Shown here: one piece after another, positions 39,601 through 50,893 of the stretch
How the letters are laid out: every line of letters begins with the position of its first letter
Numbering within the stretch: the first letter of the stretch is position 1
Assembly (NCBI GenBank): GCA_019916065.1
Contig: CM034240.1
Span: 18,275,894-18,339,893, forward strand
DNA: 64,000 nucleotides
Origin: Vitellaria paradoxa
Lineage: Eukaryota > Streptophyta > Magnoliopsida > Ericales > Sapotaceae
Reading direction: 5' to 3'
The notes under the pieces: model-generated
Databases searched by the model: none
The model's input: only the letters and a program-made list of their open reading frames with translations
Told to the model about the DNA's origin: nothing
Translations under genes and position numbers: made by a program

Positions 39601-42600
39601 TAAATTGATTCAACAGGTAACTATGATTGGAAAAAAAAAAAAAAAGGAACAGGTAACACAAACAAGCTCATGAACCATATCATTTTCTTGTATTAAACAA
39701 CATAAATCAACTAATACTATGTCAAAGATAAACTACATTTTCAATTGACATGCTCCCCTCAAGCCTTCCTTTTTCCTAATTAAACTATGAATATCAACAC
39801 AAATTTAAAATTCCACAAGCAAACATGCACCAGTAATAAGCATAGAAAGGAAATTTTGTTAACACATCCCCCTTAACTTTGGAGTTTCTTAGGTAAAGGG
39901 AACAGTAACCTGTAAATTGATAGAAGACTTAAGGCAAAAGAACGACTCTAAAAATATTATTGACCAAGAAAATCAACTCAGATTAGCAGCAATTCATCAA
40001 ACAATAAGGTTTCCAAAAGATATTGGATAGCCAAGAATTTCATTGTGCCATAATGCTAGAGAAGTTTCTATCTCTGAATATGAAGAATACCGCAAAAGTG
40101 AGGTGCTGCCATGGATGGACACAAAACTATATTTAATAAAACTAAAGTGCATACTCGAATCAACTATCCTTGATGCAATGTACTTGGGATCAACAACATG
40201 GATTCAATTAGCTCAATTCAAACTGTAGAATGTCACAACCAGAAACTTCATGGGATCCATGTTCACTGTTCAAGGGTGTAGCTACATGCTTTATGAGGAA
40301 AAGTATGTAAAGTAGAAATATGGAATTGAAAATCTAGAATTTCAAAGTGGATTATATAATTAGCTACATCCTTTGGGTTTATATAATTATGTTAGGGGCA
40401 ATTTGATTCTTGATTTATGTATTTATAGGTTAGACATCATTTTATGGTAAGTTAGATTAGACATCATGTTATGGTAAATACTTCAGTAGTTTAACAAATG
40501 TTTTGATATTCACAGCAGCAGTCACCCGTGGCTTATAGAACAGACAAATGTTATTAGGTCTTCCACAAGGCTATGAGTATCAGTTTCATCACCAAAAAAA
40601 ATAAATACATTATATTTTTGTTTTCAATTAGGTAAAAATACCACTGATCATGCAATAATAAGTGTTATTTCCAAATGATGTAAGCTCAAAACAAAAATAT
40701 AATGTCATCTACTTAAACTAGTAGCAAAAAAAAGGTACTAAAATACACTAATCTTCATCCGCATCCATCATCTTGCCGTCATGTAAGCTCTCTCATCACA
40801 TCCATCACTAGATTTGTAGCCATCAATTTCCCCTTTCAATTCATCTGAATCAAAGGAAGTGCCGTAAGATCTTTCTTCTTCTTCTTCTTCTTCTCACTTC
40901 TTCCTCTTTTTTTCTTTTCTTATTTTTTTTTTTGGTTCTAAAATCTCCTTTGGGTGTTAAAAATTTTTCTACTAATATATTATTAACTATTTGGTCTAAA
41001 ATGATGAATGGACCTAGCATTTGCATAGCATGCAAAAGGCAACTCCTCAGGTGCCTCTCGCCTGGACCAAGATGCTCACTTAGGCATCACCTTACTAACA
41101 GCACCTTCCCTGGAGGCATACGAGGCCTCCAGGCCTCACCTCGCTTCACTTGAACACCTAGGCAAGCACCAAGTGCTCTAAACAACACTGCGCGCACACA
41201 AATAAAATAAGATTTTTTTTTTAAAGCCCACTTATGATAAACTTTCAAATTTTAATTATATTATCTCTCCTACTTTGATGACCTTTCCTCTTATCTTCCA
41301 CGTGGTCACAGTGGATTTTTATGATGGAAATCAAAACAAAGACCTAGTCAACTGTTGCATCATAATAAGCATGATTTTCACCTTGTAGCATATAAACTAA
41401 TCAATCGTATGCTAACCATCCACTTTCAAATCATTAATTCACTTAAATTTAATAACAAGACAGAAAATCACAATTTTAGTTGTGAGAATAGTGGTTTAAA
41501 TATGACCCCAAGATATAACACTATACTCTAGTATGCTTTAATGGTAATACAGCCACAAAAGCACGGAATGCACAGTTTTCATTGGCAAAGCCAAAACAGT
41601 ATAAACAGCTACCCATCCCAGACTCCACCTCCATTGCATTACTCTGCAATAATATAGACATTGTATCTAGCTAGGTTATCCTATTTTGCAATTCACAAAG
41701 CTTTCCTAAAAGTGAACTCTGGGGAAATATTTAAGTACAAAATAACTGAAACTGAACAGAAGCCATATCTCTACATTACAATGTGGTCCAATTCTGCCAA
41801 GACACACCAATCAAAACACAATCTTTCAGTAGTAAAACAGAAGAATTGTGTCACCAGCTAAGGTAACTGTACCAAAAAAGTGATCTTGTAAATTTTTCAG
41901 CAAAACAACCTGCCAATCTTGTTGCTTATTGCGCAGTTGCAAGCTTTTGCGCCGAAGGATTCTCTCTACTACAATGTTGTTTCGCATCAAAGGCTCCTCT
42001 TGCTCACTAACTCTTTCATCAGCATGAAGACTGTTGGCACAGCTAGAGCTTGAAAAGTTACTATCTGAAAAGTTTTCCTTGGTAATAGACTTCCTAGAAA
42101 TGAATCCTTTAAGATGGGCATCCACTACCCTTTGTAACCCAAAAGGTAAAACCACCTGAAAGTTTTCAATGTTACTCCTAAATCAGAAGATATGAACTGA
42201 CATATAAAATTAAAAATCGAAGAACGACAAGACAAAGGGAAAAAAAAAAGGAAAGAAATAAGCCCGAATACAATTGTTTTGACAAGCAACCGTCATCCCC
42301 ATCATGCCAACAAAAAAATTTCTCAGATGGCCAACAAGAAACAATTCATTCCTTCAACCAACACAATGAACCTCAATTAGGATATCTACTAACCCAAGGT
42401 TATTAGCAGCAAGAAAATACCTCCCTCTGTGGGCGTCTATCATCCAGATCAGATCTGTAATTTGGCAGTGGGACCTTACTGATGACAACTACTTTTGCAT
42501 ACTGACGGCTGCCAAAGACACGCATTTCAGAACACAAACACACACTAAAAAAAAAAAAAAGCGAAGAGAAAAGCTAGATGATACATGTTATAGAAGCTTA

Positions 42601-44804
42601 AGATACCTATATAAACCCATTCTGGTTGCCAGTGCTGAAAGTTGATCAAAGTCACGTCTATCTTTTTTCTCCCTTGACACAACTTCTTGTTCATCTTTGT
42701 TGCGCATAAGCATGGTTAACTTCCACTTCCACTCTTCAATGTTATCAAGGGTTGAAGCACACTGGTGATCACAAATCAGCAAAAGAAAAGCATTAGCATA
42801 GCATATGGAAGAGTTCTTACAGAAAATATACTTCGGATACACATTCAGATGGCAAGCAGTCAAGAGAAAACTTCAAAATACCATGCACTAAGCATTCAGA
42901 CTCTCATGGGAGAGTGCTATTCAGGAGCTAAAATGAAGAACATATATCACATGTACACCTCAAAGTTTTGAGTCTTCGATACTGGTAAGTGATCAAAATG
43001 AGAAAGATTATACATTTAGGGTTGCGTATGCAAGGTACAGTGAGAGTCAGCAAATTATCTTCATGTTTACTGTGGAGCAGTTCTAGATATATGGACAATT
43101 GTCGCCCCTCAACGGGGTCTCTTGACTAGTAAAGACAGTTGCGGATGCCTACGTTACTTGGACTCTCCTTCCTCCCATGTACCCGTGTTCTTAGATATAA
43201 CAAGGGAAATGGTATGGGATACATGTCCAGCACCTGTACCCAAAATGGGCACTTGAATCCTCTAATTTTTAACATATCTTAAAAAATTAACAACATACAT
43301 TTGATGGTAAAGAAAAAATTTGTCTTTTATGTAGATAGAAGATTAGAATCTCATTTTTTCTTCACATTTCAAGTATATTTCTTAATAATAACCTTATTTT
43401 ATTTCAATATATTATATAGTACACACTATATTTAAATGTTCACAATGTATCCACGTATCCTACCAAATTTTTAGACCCATATCCTACTATCCTAAAATTA
43501 AATTTTTGGGAAGTCTTAACACCTGGATACGAACCCACACGCAACACTCTTACCCAAGGCCAAGTGACATATGCCAATGCCATTGTCACATCGTTCAAGA
43601 GATGGCCTTTGCACAAACATACCTGGAATAGTGCTATGTTTTACTTTATGTGATGTATATCGAGAGAGAGAAAGGAACATACAGCCTTTTGGAGGACTTG
43701 AATTCTCTTTGTTGAGCAGATTTATGAAATTTTTGTGATCTAGGTAAAGTGGAGGTGGATTCTCTTTTAGAGTTAATCAAAGTATGCATTATTTGGGACT
43801 TGAGCTCTCACGGATGAGCAGACACAAGAGCTGGTGGGCTCAATTTACAGACCTTGCTGGATTTTGTGGATCCTATGTGTAGAGATTGTATAGGCAATTT
43901 CTTATATATGGCCCCAGGTGGCATCTTTGTTCGAGCATGCTTGTATTATACATTTTTTCACAAGGAACCTCAAGGGGACATGCCATGGTGTGATGCTTCT
44001 GCCAACTAATATAAATTAAGCTTTGAAATATTGCCTTTGAAACTCCAGCAACTTTTGACACTAAAAGCTGACCTGCTTTTAATTGGTTGCCCACTAAATC
44101 AGGAAAATAGAGCAAATGTAACATTTTGATTCGAGCAGCTCGTGTTTCCTTTAATGCAATAGTATTAATTTACATTTACTGCAGCTCAAAGGAAGCAAGT
44201 TCAAATATCTTATCATTCATCACCTTTGTTTTACAAATTTTCTCAGCAACCAAACAAAGCAAAACCTTTGACATTTTTAAAGCACAATTCAATTTAAAAT
44301 TACATCCAAATTTACTAAACAGCAATCAAATAAAGTAAAATCCTACTAAACTAATAGAAGTTGTAGATTTTAAAAACTCACTAATTGCCGAGATTGAGAT
44401 TCCCTATCAGAATCCTCCTCAGAATCATAGTCATCATATGCCAGCCGACCATAACGCGAATTCTGATGATAAAAATAAGGGGAAGAAGCATTGCTCTGCC
44501 GCTTAAAAACCAGAGTAGAGCAAAGACCGGAGGAAGCCGCCGAGCAAGTGGCAGCAAAAGCGGACCTCAGGCGATAGTTCCGGGGACCACCGGTAACGGA
44601 AAACAAAACTGCGTTCCAGTGGCTCTCCGACGCCGGCGGATGGAGGCGGATGAGGGTAGTGTTGTTACGGCAGAAATGAAAGCAGCGACGGAGTTTTAGC
44701 GAGGCTGTTGTGGCCGTAATTGTTTTCTTGGGTTGTCTGAGAGACAGAGAGAGGGAAGGGCAGTTTCTGAGGCAGTTATGAATGAAGATTGCCGAGTAAG
44801 GCAT
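26493..44804 (-). CDS. DExH-box ATP-dependent RNA helicase (DExH3/DExH5-like)
   Basis: Nineteen exons, all with GT-AG borders: 44382-44804, 42607-42761, 42421-42508, 41910-42155, 39442-39537, 38721-38909, 38441-38600, 38235-38365, 36425-36592, 36064-36336, 32644-32838, 32313-32516, 32047-32116, 31771-31919, 29295-29603, 28849-28907, 28361-28513, 28125-28235, 26493-26971. They encode about 1219 residues once two one-base gaps are allowed for, close to the ~1200 usual in this family. The order is an Arg/Ser-rich N terminus, a basic linker, two RecA domains with [34 protein letters not shown] and RRGRAGR, HA2, an OB-like region and a C-terminal double-stranded RNA binding domain. The family unwinds RNA and some members are predicted to be organellar. 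I start at the ATG at 44804; an upstream in-frame GTG is not credible. Deletions at 28864/28865 and 26626-26628 break the frame as read. Confidence 0.93.
28125..28907 (-). CDS. Helicase exons 16-18: OB-like region, with a frame break
   Basis: Exons 28849-28907, 28361-28513 and 28125-28235 encode [14 protein letters not shown], then [20 protein letters not shown] and [17 protein letters not shown], then [19 protein letters not shown]. Exon 16 is 59 bases where 60 are needed: the expected GQVLLHS continuation requires one extra base between 28864 and 28865. Read as given, the frame reaches a stop a few codons into exon 17. Confidence 0.85.
28574..28767. mobile_element. MITE with 23 bp near-perfect terminal repeats in a helicase intron
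   Basis: The left arm GTTTGGAGTGCCAAATTTTG (from about 28578) recurs inverted at the right end (GGCCAAATTTGGCACTCCAAAC, ending 28760, one base shorter). The interior has GAAAAAGTTGGAGAAAGTTG repeats. It lies in the intron between helicase exons 17 and 16, about 60 bases from exon 17. It is non-coding. Confidence 0.75.
29295..32116 (-). CDS. Helicase exons 13-15: winged-helix and HA2 domains
   Basis: Exons 32047-32116, 31771-31919 and 29295-29603 carry [54 protein letters not shown] and then the HA2 core ([47 protein letters not shown]). A glycine codon is split by the junction between exons 13 and 14. Exon 15 ends at a GTGGGT donor. Confidence 0.92.
30149..31400. mobile_element. 1.25 kb non-autonomous DNA transposon in a helicase intron
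   Basis: The left end AGGCTGGCTCAATGGC and the inverted right end AGGGCCAGCTCAATATC share GCTCAAT and flanking bases. Subterminal GGCAAGTTAGGC/AGGCCCAAT on the left and AAGGCAAATTC/GGCCTC on the right resemble a widespread plant element whose ends read GGGCCGGCTC...AGGCCC. The interior is AT-rich without a transposase. The target duplication is unclear, so the borders are approximate. Confidence 0.5.
30841..30928. repeat. 44 bp tandem duplication
   Basis: Two adjacent units begin CACAGTAGAAAACT and end AAGAAAATAATTC (30841-30884 and 30885-30928) with a single mismatch (A/T). It lies inside the intronic element at 30149-31400. Confidence 0.95.
31402..31600. repeat. ~107 bp tandem duplication in a helicase intron
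   Basis: Units starting AAACTTAGGCATAGAATCATT (31402) and AAACTTAGGCATGGAATTATT (31509) share GGGCTAAT and TTGTTCAAGGTTGAACAA and the end TCCAAATA. They are diverged and carry small indels. The array abuts the right end of the intronic transposon. Confidence 0.85.
32313..36592 (-). CDS. Helicase exons 9-12: second RecA domain
   Basis: Exons 36425-36592, 36064-36336, 32644-32838 and 32313-32516 are all multiples of three. They carry [29 protein letters not shown], motif V ([18 protein letters not shown]) and motif VI ([19 protein letters not shown]). The 3.2 kb intron between the second and third of these holds a MITE (34173-34331), a 30 bp tandem duplication (35777-35836) and a GC/GA microsatellite near 35275-35320. 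No additional exon was found in it. Confidence 0.95.
34173..34331. mobile_element. 159 bp MITE with TGCTAAATGCACTCC ends
   Basis: The left end GGGTTATGCTAAATGCACTCC and the inverted right end GGTAGGTGCTAAATGCACTCC match at about 18 of 21 positions. The interior has two copies of a T run followed by GGTAATT. It is in the 3.2 kb helicase intron. The superfamily is not certain because I could not see a clean target duplication. Confidence 0.8.
35777..35836. repeat. 30 bp tandem duplication
   Basis: Two units of TAAAACAYGCAGACTGTGCC followed by ACAAGTTGAT sit back to back with one mismatch, in the intron between helicase exons 11 and 10. Confidence 0.95.
38235..39537 (-). CDS. Helicase exons 5-8: first RecA domain
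   Basis: Exons 39442-39537, 38721-38909, 38441-38600 and 38235-38365 carry motif Q-like and basic residues ([15 protein letters not shown]), motif I ([13 protein letters not shown]), motif Ia ([15 protein letters not shown]), motif II as DEIH ([11 protein letters not shown]) and motif III ([11 protein letters not shown]). All nucleotide-binding residues expected are present. Exon lengths of 96, 189, 160 and 131 bases keep phase. Confidence 0.95.
41910..42761 (-). CDS. Helicase exons 2-4: conserved N-terminal linker
   Basis: Exons 42607-42761, 42421-42508 and 41910-42155 encode an N-terminal region typical of DExH3/DExH5 proteins: [19 protein letters not shown], then [19 protein letters not shown], then [11 protein letters not shown] and [20 protein letters not shown] serine codon is split by the first junction (AG/C). 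The exon 4 donor is a weaker GTTGTT. Confidence 0.9.
42762..44381 (-). other. Helicase intron 1 (1.6 kb)
   Basis: The intron runs between exon 2 and exon 1. It contains a phrase GTTACTTGGACTCTCCTTCC at about 43150 followed by CATGTACCCGTGTTC, a type of dispersed repeat seen in many plant introns, and no further open frames that fit the helicase family. Confidence 0.5.
44382..44804 (-). CDS. Helicase exon 1: N-terminal, possible organelle-targeting region
   Basis: The exon encodes 141 residues starting [19 protein letters not shown]. The first ~100 residues are rich in Ser, Arg, Ala and Thr with few acidic residues, as in plant mitochondrial or plastid presequences. An acidic stretch follows ([15 protein letters not shown]). 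The donor is GTGAGT after the codon for Leu. Targeting is inferred from composition only. Confidence 0.85.
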
Positions 44805-45436
44805 GGTGATTAGAGTGAAAATTTGGTGTGAGTTCAGTCTGAGAGATTGTGCCACATAAGGGCTTTTCAGTTGAGAGAGAGAGACAGTAGGCTTGTTGAA
44901 GAGGGAAGGAAAATGGAGGGCCTTGTGGGAGAGAGCTTCACCCTTTCACGAGCGTGGGGTTTCAGGGGCGGAACTTCGGCTCTACCGAAGCCAACCAACC
45001 AATTACACAAAATAGAAACTGAGGCGATTTGGGTGCATGACTTTATTTTTTTTTTCTTTTTTTTTTTTTTTTTGCATGACTTTTTTCCATCGAAATTAAA
45101 TTTTTTTTAATATGCACTTTTAGGCATGCTAATCGTTTTCATAAAAAAAATTAAAAAATTCATGTCCTAAAAGTTCATTTAAGTAAAAAAATAATGAGAA
45201 ATTTAATTCTTTTAATTTTTTAACTTTTATCTAGATAGACATAAATTTTTATTTTATTTTTATGAATGCAATTAACACTTTAAGGAGTTACATCTCTTAA
45301 AAAAAATTTAAATTTTGGTGAAAAAATCATAAAAGACAAAAAAAATTAAAAAAAAAAGGTTAAAAGCTACAATGAAACCAAACGCAACATAGAAATAAAC
45401 TATTTTACTCAAAATAAAAATATTAATTAATTAAAT
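44805..45436. other. Helicase 5' UTR and upstream region
   Basis: Upstream of the helicase ATG (minus strand) is a GA/CT-rich stretch (44735-44770 and 44871-44886) typical of plant leader sequences, then an AT-rich zone with T runs near 45047-45073. The transposon starting at 45440 limits this upstream region to about 630 bases. No core promoter element could be fixed. Confidence 0.45.
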
Positions 45437-48298
45437 TTAGGACATGTTTGTTAGCTGAATAAAAAGGGGTATTGGACTAATCATATGTGGATCCCAGTTA
45501 TAACCCATTTGTTTAACAAATAAAATTGTATCATATCAAATTCTAATCGAATATCATATACATGAAACTAGCGGACAAACAATCCCACTTGAGATATGGT
45601 ATTAGCAGTGAAGATGTCAAGCATTGGGGGTGAAGTTACCAAAATACCCCAAATCACATGAAGATTCAAAGAAATTCACAGACCAACGTCTCTCCCTGCG
45701 CGAAACCAACGTCTCTCCCTGCAGCTTTCGCGCTCTTGATTTTCTCTCTCTATGACAGACCAAAGCAATGAGGTCTTCTCACGCTGAAAGGGGGTGTTAT
45801 GATTTTCTTCAGAGAATATATTCGTTCGGCTAATTGAAGACCATTCAATCCATCACACCTATCATGCGCAGCATGTGGAAAGATTTGCCTCACGTTATTT
45901 TCGTCTATATAAACCAATGTTCACTACACTTTACCACAGTTTGAGGCATTGAAGCAGCGTTAGGGAATCTGGTAAAATTTTAAAATTTGCTTTCTGTTGT
46001 TCTTCATACTTACTTGTTTTCTCAACAACTCTCTGCGATTTTGTGTTTTAATTTGATAATTTCTATTTTGCATTAACTATCTATGTGTTGGTAATTCTCG
46101 TTTGAAAAATGGATCAGTGATCATTTCTTCGAAGACAACCTTACAGGTATGCTTCTCAGATCTGTGCTTTTTCCATTTCCTCCTATTATTTAGCTTGATG
46201 ATTGCAATCCATGTTACACAAAGCAATAGAACAGGACCTTGATTTTGTATGTTTATCTTGGCTATGGTAGTTTAGGCCATGTACAAATTTGAATCTGTTT
46301 GTCTGAGATACAAATCTATTTTACAAGCTCCTCAAAATAGTACAATTTTTTATGTCTACATTTCTTGCATTTCATTTTGTGAAGGTGCTGCCATCTAATT
46401 AGAGTTAGAATACAAATCCCACTGATTTATAAATTAAATTTTACAAACTTTTATCTTAATTGTATTTAATTTTTAAATCATATTTTTTATAAATTACAAT
46501 AATATCTAATTACTCCAATAAAACCAAAGGGATCCCTGTTAAGCACTACCATGGATTTGAAAATCTTTGAAAATAATTCTTGAAAGTAAGATCAATATTG
46601 GTCCCTAATTAGGCAGATAGCAAAAGCATTGACACTTCTAAATCAACTAAAAAGATGATAAGGTTTTATTCTTCTCTGTGATGCTAATTTTCTCTTCTAT
46701 TTTGGAATAAAGCACGAGGAGGGTAAAAGTTCAATCCAAAATTACAAATTGGGGAGAAAAAAAAATTAAAACTGCAATTTGGCTTATGAACATATTAGAG
46801 AGGTTGAGGTACTTGATTTTAGCAGTCAGATAACCGAATAATGATGTATCTATATTTATTGATATCCGCAAATGTAAATAGAGTCTAGTAAGAAAATTTC
46901 TATAACATTGGAAATGATCACGTTGAAAATGTAGGACATATGGTTAATAAATGTAATTGTATGATAGCTTTATGTTACCTGTAAGCCAAGCGATCTGCAA
47001 TTATAAAATAGAAGAAATGGAGAAGGTATCATTCATATTTCCTACAATAGATGAATAGATCAAACAGAAATATAGCAACTTCTAGCCGCTGCTATAATTT
47101 ATTTTTGATTCCGTAATGAATTAACTTCTTCTGGTTATAATTTCTTCGTAATTATACCATGAATGTTTCTAAATGCATAGAAGTCATTGCTAGATTGCAA
47201 AATTGATTTCCTTTCAATATTGCTTTTCATTTCCCTTTAAGTTGATTTAATTTACCTTCTTTAGATTTGTTTTGATGCTAACTGCAGTGCATTTCATTGA
47301 ATATATTAGTCTTGTTTGTAAAGAAAATTACAAATTACTAATATAAAGAATTGTATAATTCCCACTGAAGTAATGGAACTTTTTTTTTTTAGTATTCATT
47401 GTTTTGAAATATCCATCTACTAATATTGTCTAAACAAGTTTCATATGCTTAGATGGATAATAACAATTGTATGGAAGATAGTAAGGAGAACATTGAGGCT
47501 TACATAAGCATTCAAGTACTTGTATTTTCTATCTTGCAAGCATGTGGAATATTTATGCTCTTCATCCATGCTACATTGGGGCAACGTCATGCAAGAGGTC
47601 CTTTGATAAGAGGTCCAAATCCATATGTGGAAGAGATTAGGCACATCAATAGGTTGGTGTGAGATAGTGACCAAAAATGCATTAATCAACTATGCATGAA
47701 TAGATGTACATTTTTTCAATTATGCTTGCGTTTACAAAATTTTTGCGTATGCCATTCAAAGTATGTCTCATTAGATGATAAAGTTGCTATATTTTTATAT
47801 ATTCTCTCCCACTACTTAAAAAATAGAAAGGTCAATTTGATTTTAGATGTTCAGGTCAAACTATTAGTAAACATTTCAATGAGGTCCTAAATGGGGTGCT
47901 AAGGCTTCAAGCTTTTCTATTTAAGTCACCGGAGCCAATAGCTACAAACTCAACGGATGATAAATGTTGATGGTTTTAGGTATAATTATATTGGATAACT
48001 AGTGTAATGCAGTTAATTGTCACTTAAATATGATTGTCTTATACTAATATATAACAACTTTATATTATGTTAGAATTTCTTGGAAGCACTAGATAGGACC
48101 TACATTGAGGTTCGCGTAGGAGTTGCGAATCTGCCTAGGTATAAGACACAAAAAGGAGATATAGCAATTAATGTTCTTGGGGTCTGCTATTTGGATATGC
48201 TGTTTATATACATCCTACCAGGGTAGGAAGGGTCCGCTGCTGATTCTAGAGTACTAAAAGATGCTAGCACTAGAGTGAATGGAGTTAGGTGCTAATTG

Positions 48299-48300
<2 letters not shown>

Positions 48301-48342
<42 letters not shown>
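48301..48342. repeat. (AC)21 microsatellite
   Basis: A perfect AC run of 42 bases lies within the transposase pseudogene between the first and second catalytic blocks. It is likely polymorphic. Confidence 0.98.
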
Positions 48343-48344
<2 letters not shown>

Positions 48345-48627
48345 ATCAATTTGCTTTAACTTAATGTAAAATATTAGAACACAGTGGGCTAAAACATTGG
48401 GTATCGACTTATCAGGTTATTACCATATGTTGATGTGGAATATACCAACGATCAAGGGTCTTAGCACCATATCGAGGCCAGCGCTATCACTTGTCCCTAT
48501 AGCAAGAAGGTAGTGCCCCAACAAGTCCTAAGGAATTTTTTAATATGAAGCACTCTGTGGCCCATTATGTAATTGAATGATGTTTTGGGTTACTTAAATT
48601 GAGGTGGGCGATTCTTAGGAGCCCATC

Positions 48628-50455
48628 TGTGACATCCTGAATTTTTATTATTTTTAAATGCATTACTAATTTAATTTTTTTTTTATGTTTAGAAATTTTA
48701 ATTACATTAATAAGGTATTATTTTAGATTTTCATTAATTCTAATTGGAATAATTGGTGCACTTATAAAATTTATTTAGTTGTAGTTTAATTAATTAGTAC
48801 ACTAATTTGAGTTAAATAATCAATTAGTTGGGTAAATGAAGTGGTGATGTGGTCACTTGAATTGGTGCATTTGCTCTGACAGCTTGGCTATGTGCCAAGC
48901 ATAAGGGAGAAAAAAAAAAGAAAATAAGAAAATAAGAGAGTTGAGGCAGTGAAGAACACCTAACCGCTCGAACAAATATATATGTATATAAGTAAAGGAC
49001 TTTATAAGTTAAAGTATAGGTCAGTAAGAAGTAGAAACGGTAAGGAAAAAAAAACAGTAGAGAACAATAAAGAAAGTAAAGAAATTGTGAGAAAGCGAGA
49101 GAGAAGGAAAATTAGGGATTTTGGCCAAATTGTTGAGGTAAATTATTTTATTTTGTTAATTAAAATTAATTTTATAGAAGATTAAATAAATTAGGTATGT
49201 CAAAAATGAAATGGTTATATTCTATTTATTAAATTTATATTATTAATTGATTTGATTTATATGTTAACTGTTAAATTTCTGATTTGTATAATTTGTTTAG
49301 GTTAAAATTAGGACCTGAGGATAATCAACAGTAACCCCCCAATAATTTGGTTCTCATAAAAAATTTGTTATTCAGGTGGGTGTATTAAACTTAAAGGTAA
49401 AAAGTATTAAATATAAATTGATAAATTTATCTGTTTATTTGTTGTTATTAATTAATTATTTTGATGTGAAATGCTGAATATTTATTGGCCTATTGTGTTA
49501 GATATGAATTGTGATTATTTTTGAAATGATAAATTTGGGAAGTAATATTTTATTTGAAAAAAAATATTATTGCATATCAGCATGAATTGTGAGTATTACA
49601 CTTGCATATGGTCAAATGGGACCAGACCAGATGAGGCCAAAAAAAGAAAAAAATATGAGGCCAGATGAGGCCAGAAGAACAAAATGAGGCCAGGGCAGAT
49701 AAGGCCAGTGATGAGGTCAGATGGGGTCAAGCCAAATAGGGTTAATAGAACATGCTAAATTAAAACTACTGTCCACAGTTGAGCGCTCAACTTGTAAGTC
49801 ATATAGGCCAAATATGTGTTGCATTATTATTTAAATCATTTATCATGCAAATATACCATAAGGTGGCCAGTTAGGGCCTAGGGATGATGATAATGGTTGA
49901 TAAACGAAAAGTGACGATGAATTGTGTATTGAAATATTTGTATTACTGTTAGTTATAATACATTTAAATTAATTATGAATTGATTGTGGGATGATTGTCT
50001 ATATAACCACTGTGAATTATCTTTGGTTTATATTTATTATCTTTCATTTTAAGTATAATACTTCAACTAAGTGTGTAGCACTCATACCTCAATTTACACA
50101 TTTCGGGTTAAGTCTAAAAGAGGCCACAGGTGCTGGGAGAAGACTTTGAGTTGTCTGTTTCCTTATTTTAATCATGTGTTAGTATTTGAAATTTCTGTAA
50201 ATTAACCTAAAGTTTCAATAGTATCAGACTGATAATTAGTTTAACATGTTAGGAAATATGAGTTTGTACATATTTAAGTGTTTACAAGATTTCTGTTTAT
50301 TATGCTAAGGAATTAATATAAACCTGCCAGGTTTTGTTCTATTTTAATGCAGGTTTTTATTTAATTGTAATTATTGATCTAGTATGGACAGATGATATAG
50401 GGGTGTCTTCTCTATTTAAAGAATTAAATATGTTTCCTAAATTAGCGGTGCAACA
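48628..50455. mobile_element. Solo LTR nested in the transposase pseudogene
   Basis: The element starts TGTGACATCC and ends GGTGCAACA, with canonical TG..CA (TGT..ACA) termini. It is bracketed by a perfect 5 bp target duplication CCATC (48623-48627 and 50456-50460). Removing it and one CCATC rejoins the transposase at the motif RSPS-FFPIR. It has a TATA-like TATATATGTATATAAG at about 48977, no gag or pol, and an internal GATGAGGCCAG array. The 1.83 kb length and TGTGAC start suit a Gypsy-type LTR. Strand of the parent element is inferred as plus from the TATA motif. Confidence 0.93.
49618..49740. repeat. GATGAGGCCAG minisatellite inside the solo LTR
   Basis: About six degenerate copies of GATGAGGCCAG/ATGAGGCCAG occur, spaced irregularly by A-rich bases. 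It is non-coding, and may represent a decayed promoter-region repeat of the LTR. Confidence 0.7.
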
Positions 50456-50893
50456 CCATCATTTTTTCCCATTCGCACCTAAGGCCAAATCATTACTTCT
50501 TGTTACCTGTTCCATAATCTTATTAGACAATCTATAACCGTTGATCTTGTAGAAGTTGAATTTGATGCAATGAATGCCCAAACAAATCATGCTTAAATAG
50601 ATTTAGGGGACGAATATATTACCACAGTTGAGGCATCGAATCAATGGACTGACTGGTGGGCCACTTTAGCTACACAAATATACAATAAGTGGTTAGTTAA
50701 TAGAGGGCATGGTTAAGTGTCTTGGGAAAGATTTTGTCATTATATTTGACTAAAATGTGTAATATAATCATAGAATCTATGCTTTCTATTATTAACTTTA
50801 TTGAACCTATACATGTGTAATATTACAGTTCTTTCATACTATTTGTGTTATTACATTTAAAACTTGTTTAAATCTCTTCCATAATAAATATGT

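Larger units (their letters stand above)
47453..50716 (+). pseudogene. PIF/Harbinger DDE transposase (HARBI1-like) pseudogene
   Basis: The reading starts MDNNNCMEDSKENIEAYIS and shows HINRLV, YVSLDDKVAIFLYILSHYLK, SKHFNEVLNGVLRLQ and SPEPIATNSTDDK. The catalytic block begins EALDRTYIEVRV (first Asp at 48092-48094) and continues PRYKTQKGDIAINVLGVC and EGSAADSRVLKDA. The second Asp is in VDVEYTNDQG (48432-48434) and the Glu in HYVIE (48575-48577), followed by CFGLLKLRWAILRSPS. After the LTR insertion the C terminus resumes: CYLFHNLIRQ, DEYITTVEASNQWTDWW, to TAA at 50714-50716. Several stops and frameshifts make it inactive. The family cuts and pastes DNA at TTA/TAA sites. Confidence 0.9.

Noticed and set aside
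44805..44855. Longer helicase N terminus beginning VAQSLRLN
   Set aside because: It starts at GTG. The ATG at 44855-44857 is in another frame and the first in-frame ATG is at 44802-44804.
47690..47890. Separate small gene starting MNRCTFFQLCLRLQ
   Set aside because: It is the continuation of the Harbinger transposase in a shifted frame (YVSLDDKVAIFLYILSHYLK).
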